This document shows, one piece after another, positions 24,508-33,110 of a stretch of 64,000 nt of DNA; the stretch's first letter is position 1, and each line of letters starts with the position of its first letter. The position numbers were made by a program, and so were the translations under genes. Origin of the DNA: Primulina eburnea (taxonomy: Eukaryota > Streptophyta > Magnoliopsida > Lamiales > Gesneriaceae); assembly GCF_022965805.1 (NCBI RefSeq), contig NC_133105.1, forward strand, positions 26,635,208 to 26,699,207. The letters are read 5' to 3'. The notes beneath the pieces were generated by a model, which had not been told where the DNA came from, ran no database searches, and saw only the letters and a program-made list of their open reading frames with translations.

Positions 24508-26193
24508 TTAGTATCTGGTACCCAATATACTTGGGTCCAACCTTATTAGTCCCTTAGGAACCCACATTTGTACAATTTTTGGTGATTTTGTACTTCGGGT
24601 ATCCATAGAGGTGTGTGCAGCTGAGGGTCTGTTATTTCTAATAGTATGCATCTCAGTATGTTGTTCTTTCCTTCTGTTCCTGTTGTCTAGCCTGTATCTC
24701 TTTTGAACAGGTCTAGAATTATAGTACTGGTAGTTTTTAACCTTCATAGGGGGTTGTTTTCCTGAGTTGAATCTTCTACTGGATCCAGGACTTTGGTCAA
24801 CTCTTCCCTTAGGTTCAACATAACCTAGACCATAATTCTTTCTTCTGTTCATCTGATTTACATTTATTTCAAGTTGAACAGTCGGTACTTCCGGTTCATA
24901 TGCCACACTAGATTTGACAAAGTGAATGAATTTCCCTTTGCATTTCTCCAGTTCTGGTTTGGTACTGGTTTCAGAAATGCTTTCATTATTGCTGAATCCG
25001 AGACCACTTCGGTCACCGGATTGCTTCTGAAATTCTTGCATCTTTTCTAATGAAACAGAAAACTTATTCAAAGCATTTACCAGAACAGACAGCTTCTGAT
25101 TCTCAGATTTCATTGTCTGGTAATCTGCTTTTACTCTTTCATTATCGGTTTTCAACTTACTCATCTCCACTTTCAAATCATCGCAGCTATTCTCTTACTC
25201 ATCTCCACTTTCAAATCAACTTACTCATCTCCACTGACTTGATTTCTTAAGTTTAGATTTTCAATCTTAACTTCCTCGAATGATTGAGAAAGTCTTGAGT
25301 ACTCCTCTACCATGTCATGCAGTGCTTTAATTAAATCAGTTCGTGTAAATTCGTCAGAGTCGAAGTCGAATACCTCTTCAGATGTTGAGTTTGATTCAAC
25401 ATCTGCCTAAGAAATTTAATTTCTTCTGCATCACTTTCACTAGAATGACTTTCTGAGTCAGATGACTCAGAACTGGAATCCGCCCATTTAGATTTGCTTT
25501 CTTCAGCAATCATCGCTTTGCGGTCTTTTCTGAACTTTTTGTCATTCCTTTTGTACTCTTTCTTCTTCAGGTCATCTTTCTTGGGATTTGGATAGTCAGC
25601 AATAAAGGAACCAATCTTTGCATAGTTGAAGCATGCCATATCACCAGATGATGAATCCTTCTTGAAGTTGCGATTAGGGTTTTGGTAGGCTCGGTGATTT
25701 TTCTTCATGAACCTGGAGAACTTTTTCACAAATAAAGACATAGCTTCATTGCTGATCTTTTCAGCAGTCTTTTTAGAAGTACTCTCTGTAATAGTTGCAG
25801 GTACTGCTTGTGAGATGCTTGTAGTAGCAGCACTAGAGGTAATAACAGTAGTAGCAGCAAGGGCTTTGGTTGGTAGATTTGTTGAGGGCTCTTCTCCATT
25901 TCTCACTTCTAGCTCGAACTCATAGGCCTTCAAATCAGTAAATAAGTCGTGTAACTCCAACTTGTTCAAGTCTTTAGAGACTCTCATGGCCATTGTTTTG
26001 ACATCCCATTCCCTAGGTAAAGCTCTCATCACCTTGAGTGCTATTTCTCTGTTGCTATGCTCTTTTGCAAGGGCAGTGAGTTCATTAACCAGGCTGCTGA
26101 AACGTTCATCGAACTCATTTAGAGTTTCACCAGCCTTCATCTTTAGATTTTCAAACTTATGAATTGCTACAGACTGTTTATTTTCTCTTGTCT
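24508..26193 (-). pseudogene. SIRE-1 gag, C-terminal part (broken)
   Basis: Continues gag directly from 37823 across the Gypsy A insertion (reading EQT, then RENKQS, after one copy of the TGTCT site). Frame 26140-25331 carries the UBN2-type capsid (LNEFDERFSSLVNEL, MRALPREWDVKTMAM) and a remnant zinc knuckle, CFNYAKIGSFIADYP, in which two Cys and the His are replaced. A frameshift near 25405 and a short duplication around 25196-25236 follow. Frame 25176-24508 gives a coiled-coil and basic tail and ends in WVPKG. Loss of the knuckle would impair RNA binding. Confidence 0.85.
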
Positions 26194-26331
26194 TGTAATG
26201 CCCGAGATTGTATTACCGTAATCTGAGATTAATCTGAAATGATTTATAGATTATCGAGACGATTATAGACAGAACGAATCAGACCGGGAAATTCAAGAAA
26301 AGAATTGACATAACGTGCCAAGACAAGTCCT

Positions 26332-26613
26332 CGCGCATATGCACGATATGTATAGGCGCACATGCGCGGAGGAGGCAGAACACTTGGCGCATATGCGCGG
26401 CGAGTGGGCGTGCATATGCGCGAGGTGTCCAGTAGCCAAAGTTAAGTCCAGAACCATGCGCGCACATGCGCGACTTCACGGCGCGCACATGCGCGGGACA
26501 TCCAGAAGCTTTGGCGCATATGCGGGAACGAAGAGCGCGCATATGCGCGAGAGTTGTTGCCGAGATCCGAAGGTCTCGCGCATATGCGCGGGTTGTGTCG
26601 CGCATATGCGCGA
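26332..26613. repeat. Array of ten CGCGCATATGCGCG palindromes, Gypsy A 5' LTR
   Basis: Ten copies of CGCGCATATGCGCG or its CACATG variant, several with CpG-to-TpG type changes, about 20-45 bp apart. The consensus is a perfect palindrome and strictly alternates pyrimidine and purine. It lies upstream of the TATA region, in presumed U3. Confidence 0.92.
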
Positions 26614-26659
26614 GACGTGCTGCACGAAGGAATGCGCCACTTGCCTTCATGCATGTAAC

Positions 26660-26660
<1 letters not shown>

Positions 26661-26728
<68 letters not shown>
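26661..26728. repeat. (TA)34 microsatellite at the TATA position, Gypsy A 5' LTR
   Basis: 68 bp of pure TA. At the corresponding place in Gypsy B there is only a short TATATATA, flanked by the same CATGCA... and CCCTCAGAA blocks, so this is probably an expanded core-promoter TATA box. Confidence 0.9.
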
Positions 26729-26731
<3 letters not shown>

Positions 26732-27347
26732 ATGCAAGCCATCCCTCAGAAGGAAAGAATCGAGGGTCTCCGAATGAAAAAGGGATTTTGTGCGTCAAGT
26801 TATAATCGTTCGAAATCCGTCCGTCTTTTTTTGAATCCGGCTTCAGTACTGTGTTCCTATCAACGCAGGCTACAACTGGACGTAAGTTTTGTTACGTTTA
26901 TACAAGATTCGAATCTATGATGTTGTCAGAATTGAATATGATTCAGATATGGTGTTTCTGCTACCGTAGACATTATAGAAATCGAAGTCAGATTAAAGAA
27001 CAGATTGTTTCTGTAATTGTTATGATTTTTGAAAGATATTGACTGAGATTTTGATATCAGAATTGTGTATTACTTATTTTGAACATACCGATATTGAGAT
27101 TATGAGTTTCAGTATTATAATTGTGATGTTCAGATTGACGGGGTGATTCAGACTGTATTGTTATGCCGTCGAAACATCAGTTGATTTAGATTAATCAGAT
27201 TCAGATTGAAATGTGATATCGATGACATGAATTGAATTGTATCTTGTTCAGACATTGATCAAATTGTATACTGAATTGAGTATTGATCAGAACAGATTGT
27301 ATATTAAGTTATGCACTGATACATCGTATTCGATATTGTCATTTCAG

Positions 27348-27406
27348 ATTTGACATGGACAGATTTGAATACAGGTCATCGTCTTAGTCAGACCGGGACG
27401 ACAAAG
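27348..27406 (+). other. Candidate LTR-encoded start exon of Gypsy A (5' LTR copy)
   Basis: Preceded by TGTCATTTCAG and followed by GTATAATTC. The ATG at 27355 opens a frame starting MDRFEYRSSS and reaching the donor in phase 1. In this copy one codon has become TAG; the 3' LTR copy is open. Splicing to 32201 would fuse it in frame to gag. The role is inferred, not shown. Confidence 0.55.
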
Positions 27407-27770
27407 GTATAATTCATGTGATATTCGGGAAGATACAACTCAAATAAGATCCTATTTGAGTTTCCCAATAAAATCACATACTAGAATTATTGTTGTTTAT
27501 TTTATGATATGATTACTATATGTTTATAGATGATATATTCATATCTTTTGAGATGATTATGCCTTGTTTACAGATTGTTATTCATTACATTTAAGATAGA
27601 GAGTCTTGACAGAACAGTCAAACTTCTAGACGTTCGGTGATATCACATGTAGTAGCCCGAATTCCAGATTGGGTAATTAACGGATTAATGGTGATTAAGA
27701 AGGTTTAATGTGTAATTTTGACCGTGGTCATAATCGGACGGACCGAAGATGGTTCGGTAGCACCGAAGAG

Positions 27771-28019
27771 TTCGGACGATCCGAAGTGGGTTCGGTGGAT
27801 CCGATCATGAGGTGTCAAGAGTTGATCGACACGTGGGAGTTCGGACGTTCCGAAGTGTAGGTTCGGTGGATCCGATCATGAGGTGTCAAGAGCCGATCGA
27901 CACGTGGGAGTTCGGACGTTCCGAAGTATAGGTTCGGTGGATCCGATCGTGAGGTGTCAAGAGCTGATGGACACGTGGGAGTTCGGACGTTCCGAAGTAG
28001 GTTCGGTGGATCCGAACAT
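27771..28019 (+). promoter_or_regulatory. U3 tandem repeats with three G-box/ABRE motifs
   Basis: Three units of 69-71 bp plus a partial fourth, starting at 27771, 27840, 27911 and 27982. Each full unit has TTCGGACG(A/T)TCCGAAG near its start and GACACGTGGGAG at its end. The CACGTG cores are at 27830, 27901 and 27972, exactly 71 bp apart. The array ends just before the TATA box and is repeated in the other LTR (cores at 29778, 29849, 29920). Confidence 0.88.
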
Positions 28020-28023
28020 AGCC

Positions 28024-28031
28024 TATAAATA
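28024..28031 (+). promoter_or_regulatory. TATA box of mini-Tekay 5' LTR
   Basis: TATAAATA right after the U3 repeats. The same box is at 29972-29979 in the 3' LTR. Confidence 0.8.
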
Positions 28032-29150
28032 GTGCTCGGATTTCCTCATTTTTGTATTGACAATCCTTGAGTTGTGTCTCATATTTGAGAGATTTGGAAG
28101 GTTTCTAGGGTTAGTTGCCGGTCGAGCGATAGCCAAGAGCTGCCAGGATTGGTAGTGTAGCGACGCCTGAGTTACGAGGCAATCGACATCAAAGGGCTGT
28201 CGACGGACGAAGGTAAACCCTAAACCTTTGGTAGTACTGGTTTTGCTAGTATAGCATGGTAGTATTGTTCATTGGGTGCTTTTGATGCATAGGCTTGTTC
28301 TAGACCTGATTAGCGGTGTTGCGTAAGGCTAGGCTTGCTGTGATAGAGGTACGAAAGTACTATCCGAGATATCCTGGTTGAGTATACATTCTTATATGTG
28401 TTGCATGATTATGTGGTGCATTGATATATGTCATATGATGCATGCTATTATGTCACGTTTATTACTGCATGTTGCATTTCATGTTGAGCCGTATCTCCTT
28501 CGAGATAGCCTTTACTGTTGAGCTGTATCTCTTTCGAGATAAGCTATATATCTTGTGGGGCCGCTCAGCCCTGTCTTGTCTTGTGGACGCATGGACACCG
28601 AGAGTACACAGTGGCCGACGGGTCGGGAGGGCTTCGGTGATCCGGGACATTTTAGGTCCACGTCTGTTCTTGCAGTGGATGCAGTGACCCAGAGGTTGGA
28701 CCGCGCGGCACTATCCACTTGGCGCCTCTAGACTGAGCATTTTGAGATCTTTTGTGACTCCTGTTTCTTGACTACCCTGGTATCATATCATAGCATGTGC
28801 ATTTCATATAGGTTTGTATACTCATGCTTTTGTACTGGGCGTTCTTATCGCTCACGTCCTCGGTTTTTGTTTATCTTGGACACCCCATTCCCTCGGGGCA
28901 GGCCTCAGGTTGGACAGCTCGGGTAGAGCAGGAGGAGGACAGTGAGTATCTGGTTGGTTTAGTTTCAGTACTATTCTATTTCGTTATGGTTGTACCGAAT
29001 ATATTCTGAGTTGTTATGGATTTTCGATGGGGTTGTATAACTATCATTTGTTGACCTTTTCCGCTATTATCTCTGATTGTTATTAATTAAGTTAAGTTGC
29101 ATGCTTAGTTCTTGATTAGTAGGTGATTCTGGAACGGGTCACTACATTTA

Positions 29151-29162
29151 TGGTATCAGAGC
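29151..29162 (+). promoter_or_regulatory. Primer-binding site of mini-Tekay
   Basis: TGGTATCAGAGC, a perfect complement of the initiator tRNA-Met 3' end, four bases after the LTR end. Confidence 0.9.
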
Positions 29163-29245
29163 ATGCTTACGATTTTGGGATATAGATTCTGTTTTGAGAT
29201 TTTTCGTGGACCATTTTACCATTTTCCCTATTCTATCTTGTAGCG

Positions 29246-29595
29246 ATGGCTGACCACTTTGGTGATGAGAGTAGTCAGGGAAGTGTAGGTCGTTGGGGTG
29301 ACCAGGACGATTTGTTAAGCGTCATAAGTTACCGTATGTTTCTCTAGACGTCATTCTTTCCGTTTCTACTCCGATGGGTCATTCGGTGTTAGCTAAGCGT
29401 CTAGTGATGGGTTGTCCCTTAGATTTTGAGGGTAACGATGTTGTTATTTCGTTTTGTTCATCCTCTAAGCCGGTGTTAGCTAAGCGTCTAGTGATGGGTT
29501 GTCCCTTAGATTTTGAGGGTAACGATGTTGTTATTTCGTTTTGTTCATCCTCTAAGCCTGATTTCGAGGATGAAATCTTTTTAAGGGGGGGAGAA
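29246..29595 (+). pseudogene. Mini-Tekay remnant gag-protease with internal deletion
   Basis: An ATG at 29246 (after a pyrimidine tract and TAG, a plausible splice acceptor) opens a gag N-terminus MADHFGDESSQGS. About 20 codons later the sequence jumps, in another frame, to the aspartic-protease region of Tekay-type pol (LDVILSVSTPMG, VLAKRLVMGCPLDFEGN). That fragment is repeated in tandem (87 bp) and then joins the conserved coding end (DFEDEIFLRGGE) beside the polypurine tract TTAAGGGGGGGAGAA (29581-29595). Capsid, reverse transcriptase, RNase H and integrase are missing. The deletion junction is around 29303-29312. Confidence 0.85.
29384..29557 (+). repeat. 87-bp tandem duplication in mini-Tekay
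   Basis: Units 29384-29470 and 29471-29557 appear identical and keep frame (29 codons). They cover the VLAKRLVMG...SSSKP segment. Confidence 0.92.
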
Positions 29596-31094
29596 TGTAG
29601 TAGCCCGAATTCCAGATTGGGTAATTAACGGATTAATGGTGATTAAGAAGGTTTAATGTGTAATTTTGACCGTGGTCATAATCGGACGGACCGAAGATGG
29701 TTCGGTAGCACCGAAGAGTTCGGACGATCCGAAGTGGGTTCGGTGGATCCGATCATGAGGTGTCAAGAGTTGATCGACACGTGGGAGTTCGGACGTTCCG
29801 AAGTGTAGGTTCGGTGGATCCGATCATGAGGTGTCAAGAGCCGATCGACACGTGGGAGTTCGGACGTTCCGAAGTATAGGTTCGGTGGATCCGATCGTGA
29901 GGTGTCAAGAGCTGATGGACACGTGGGAGTTCGGACGTTCCGAAGTAGGTTCGGTGGATCCGAACATAGCCTATAAATAGTGCTCGGATTTCCTCATTTT
30001 TGTATTGACAATCCTTGAGTTGTGTCTCATATTTGAGAGATTTGGAAGGTTTCTAGGGTTAGTTGCCGGTCGAGCGATAGCCAAGAGCTGCCAGGATTGG
30101 TAGTGTAGCGACGCCTGAGTTACGAGGCAATCGACATCAAAGGGCTGTCGACGGACGAAGGTAAACCCTAAACCTTTGGTAGTACTGGTTTTGCTAGTAT
30201 AGCATGGTAGTATTGTTCATTGGGTGCTTTTGATGCATAGGCTTGTTCTAGACCTGATTAGCGGTGTTGCGTAAGGCTAGGCTTGCTGTGATAGAGGTAC
30301 GAAAGTACTATCCGAGATATCCTGGTTGAGTATACATTCTTATATGTGTTGCATGATTATGTGGTGCATTGATATATGTCATATGATGCATGCTATTATG
30401 TCACGTTTATTACTGCATGTTGCATTTCATGTTGAGCCGTATCTCCTTCGAGATAGCCTTTACTGTTGAGCTGTATCTCTTTCGAGATAAGCTATATATC
30501 TTGTGGGGCCGCTCAGCCCTGTCTTGTCTTGTGGACGCATGGACACCGAGAGTACACAGTGGCCGACGGGTCGGGAGGGCTTCGGTGATCCGGGACATTT
30601 TAGGTCCACGTCTGTTCTTGCAGTGGATGCAGTGACCCAGAGGTTGGACCGCGCGGCACTATCCACTTGGCGCCTCTAGACTGAGCATTTTGAGATCTTT
30701 TGTGACTCCTGTTTCTTGACTACCCTGGTATCATATCATAGCATGTGCATTTCATATAGGTTTGTATACTCATGCTTTTGTACTGGGCGTTCTTATCGCT
30801 CACGTCCTCGGTTTTTGTTTATCTTGGACACCCCATTCCCTCGGGGCAGGCCTCAGGTTGGACAGCTCGGGTAGAGCAGGAGGAGGACAGTGAGTATCTG
30901 GTTGGTTTAGTTTCAGTACTATTCTATTTCGTTATGGTTGTACCGAATATATTCTGAGTTGTTATGGATTTTCGATGGGGTTGTATAACTATCATTTGTT
31001 GACCTTTTCCGCTATTATCTCTGATTGTTATTAATTAAGTTAAGTTGCATGCTTAGTTCTTGATTAGTAGGTGATTCTGGAACGGGTCACTACA
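29596..31094 (+). repeat. Mini-Tekay 3' LTR
   Basis: Same 1499 bp as 27648-29146. Starts after the TTAAGGGGGGGAGAA purine tract and ends at ACTACA before the TCACA duplication. Confidence 0.95.
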
Positions 31095-31865
31095 TCACAG
31101 CTTAGGGGAAGATCAGTCTCCTATTGTAGATGTGGATACAGATCAGGCCGAAGTCTAGGAATAAGACGTATAGTCACCCCGATTGGGAGGGTAGGTGATA
31201 GATCGTCTTATTCACACCAGGATCCCTAGAGTTATAGTTGAGTCGAGTCTAGACATGATTTGACTAGAACTGCATGCTTTTATGGACGTGGTTTCATAGA
31301 TTATGAAACCCATTTTTATTGCTTTCAGTCATGATAGCATGTTTTTATGATTTGATTTGAGTAGCATGTTTAACTGATTTGAGTTGCATGCTTATTTTGA
31401 GTTGATTTCACAGATTATGAAATCTATTGTTTTTAAGTTTATTCATGATAGAATATTTCCTGATTTACTTTATGTATATGCATGTTTACCATGTTTTATA
31501 CTGAGATTTATTCTCACCGGAGTATCCGGCTGTTGTCTTGTTTTGTATGTGTGCATGACAACAGATGGGACATGATCGGGGTCAGAAGATGATGAGAGAA
31601 GACGAGTTTAGAGTGGTGATTCCGGACTTATTGTAGAGTTGGTTAATACTTGAAATTTAGTATTTGAACCTTAGACTAGTATGGACTAGAAGCATGTTGT
31701 ACAAGACTTGTATAATTATTATACTGATTTGTACAATAGATAGATGCCATTACCTTCCGCACTTTATTTTAAAAAGAAAAATTTTTAGACCCAGTTTTAT
31801 CTGAATTGATAATTAAATCCCAAAGATAATTAAGAAAAGATCAGCGTCCGGGTCCCCACAATAGG

Positions 31866-31877
31866 TGGTATCAGAGC
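31866..31877 (+). promoter_or_regulatory. Primer-binding site of Gypsy A
   Basis: TGGTATCAGAGC, perfect initiator tRNA-Met complement, five bases after the 5' LTR end at 31860. Confidence 0.9.
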
Positions 31878-32200
31878 GATAAATCCTTTAGATTGAGATA
31901 GTCAGAGTTGATAGATCCTTTAAACTGAGATAGATTGAGATAGAAGAGAATGAGCGGGGTAGATTGAATTTTCTTTCCTTGCATGTGATTGCTAGCATGA
32001 GATTTATTTCAATGTTGAATTACATTATGGGTGCTAGCATGATTTACTGTTTTTCCTATTACATGTTGTTTGTTATCTGAGTTGATTGCAACATGTAATT
32101 ACTAAGCCTGAATCAGAACTGAGTCTGGATCAGAGGTATATGATCAGAGGAGGGCTGAGACAGATTGTATAGATTATGTACTAATCTGTTTGATTATCAG

Positions 32201-33110
32201 ATATACCGCCTCGAAGAATTTCAGAAAAGGGCAGTACTTCGACTGAACAGATAGATATATCAGAAAATCAGATAGAAACACAGATGAAGAGGTTTCAGTC
32301 GTTTCAACCGCCGATTCTGAAGGGAACTGAGACACCAGCAGATTGTGAGAATTGGCTTGAGGAGACAGAAATGGTATTTGAATTTCTTGGTCTCACAGAT
32401 GAGTGTAGAGTTAACCTGATTGAGAACCAATTGCAAGAGACTGCAAGAAGATGGTGGTTACTAACCAAAGGAGCTTTAGAACAGAGTTGTTCAGTAATAT
32501 CGTGGAAGATCTTTAAATTTGAATTTTATCAAAGATTCTTCCCTACATCATACAGACAGGACAGAAGTGCAGAGTTTACTAACTTGAGACAGGGTCAGAT
32601 GAGTAGTATTTGGCACAGTTCTTCACCTTATTACGTTTTGCCCCTCTTGTGGCTAGGAATTTTGATGCAATATCTAGCCAGTTTATTCAGGGATTGAATC
32701 CTGAGATACGTACATTGGTGAATGTGAAGCAATCGAGTAGTTTTGCTGTTACATTGAACAGAGCCAAAAGAGCAGAAACGGTTCTGATAGGACAACAGGG
32801 AGCATCGTATGATCTTCCAGCATCGAATCCACAACAACTGCCTTCCAGAGTTGAGATTGGCAGCAACAGTGGTAAAAAGAAAGAACCATTGAAGATCGAA
32901 AAGAAACAGTTTAAGAAGTTAGGAGGTGGACAGAGTAGTTCATCTAGCTCCAGTGTTTCCAGTCCAAGTTATACTGGAGTATACTGCAGAACTTGCGGAG
33001 GAAGACATTCCACACAACACTGCCAAGGAGTACTTAGTAGATGCAATGTCTGTAAACAGTCGGGACACTTTGCGAGAGTTTGTCCTCAAAGAGATTCGAG
33101 AAGACTTTAG
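32201..33110 (+). pseudogene. Gypsy A gag (one frameshift, no own upstream ATG)
   Basis: Ty3/Gypsy capsid-nucleocapsid precursor. The frame is open from a CAG acceptor-like site at 32198-32200 and begins IPPRRIS, like the MPPRR start of Tekay Gags but with ATA instead of ATG; the first in-frame ATG is 32284. Retrotrans_gag motifs follow (FQPPILKGTETPADC, ENWLEETEMVFEF, WKIFKFEFYQRFF). A small deletion near 32590 shifts the frame just before LLRFAPLVARNFD. After the shift come GLNPEIRTLVN, a Ser-rich linker and two Cys/His motifs (CRTCGGRHSTQHC and CNVCKQSGHFARVC). The frame ends at TAG 33108-33110. The equivalent gene in Gypsy B is more decayed. Confidence 0.88.

Larger units (their letters stand above)
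27648..29146 (+). repeat. Mini-Tekay 5' LTR
   Basis: 1499 bp, TGTAGTAGCCCGAATTCC...GGTCACTACA. U3 has tandem 71-bp repeats, then a TATAAATA box. Downstream are a telo-box-like AAACCCTAA (28216-28224) and a GAAG|GTAAAC candidate splice donor (GT at 28214). Confidence 0.95.
27648..31094 (+). mobile_element. Mini-Tekay: internally deleted Gypsy element with apparently identical LTRs
   Basis: 3447 bp with perfect TCACA duplications (27643-27647, 31095-31099). Both LTRs are 1499 bp, and I found no difference in any stretch compared. Only 449 bp lie between them: primer-binding site, gag start, a protease fragment duplicated in tandem, the 3' coding end and a polypurine tract. It cannot encode its own proteins and would need a full Tekay relative. 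The apparent identity of the LTRs makes it probably the youngest insertion here. Confidence 0.95.
26194..31860 (+). repeat. Gypsy A 5' LTR, interrupted by the mini-Tekay element
   Basis: The LTR parts 26194-27647 and 31100-31860 flank the guest at 27648-31094. Order: LTR start, palindrome array (26332-26613), (TA)34, presumed transcription start, candidate splice donor (GT at 26882), candidate acceptor CAG ending at 27347, a 59-nt ATG-bearing block, donor GT at 27407, guest, then the LTR end at a conserved GTCCGGGTCCCCACA. Confidence 0.93.

Noticed and set aside
26332..26613. Palindrome array considered as a CRISPR array
   Set aside because: Plant nuclear context. Repeats are short and palindromic, spacers vary in length, and the array sits at the same place in LTRs of two retrotransposon families.
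26279..26920. Several overlapping open frames on both strands with repeats like AYAR, AHMR and RICA and poly(IY)
   Set aside because: They are translations of the CGCGCATATGCGCG array and the TA microsatellite. Open frames occur in many phases because these units lack stops. The same artefact recurs at 35741-36334, 41588-41931 and 47589-47947.
28442..29009. Paired open frames in the mini-Tekay LTRs (same again at 30390-30957)
   Set aside because: They match in both LTRs only because the LTRs look identical. There is no domain, and open frames on both strands overlap. Treated as LTR sequence.
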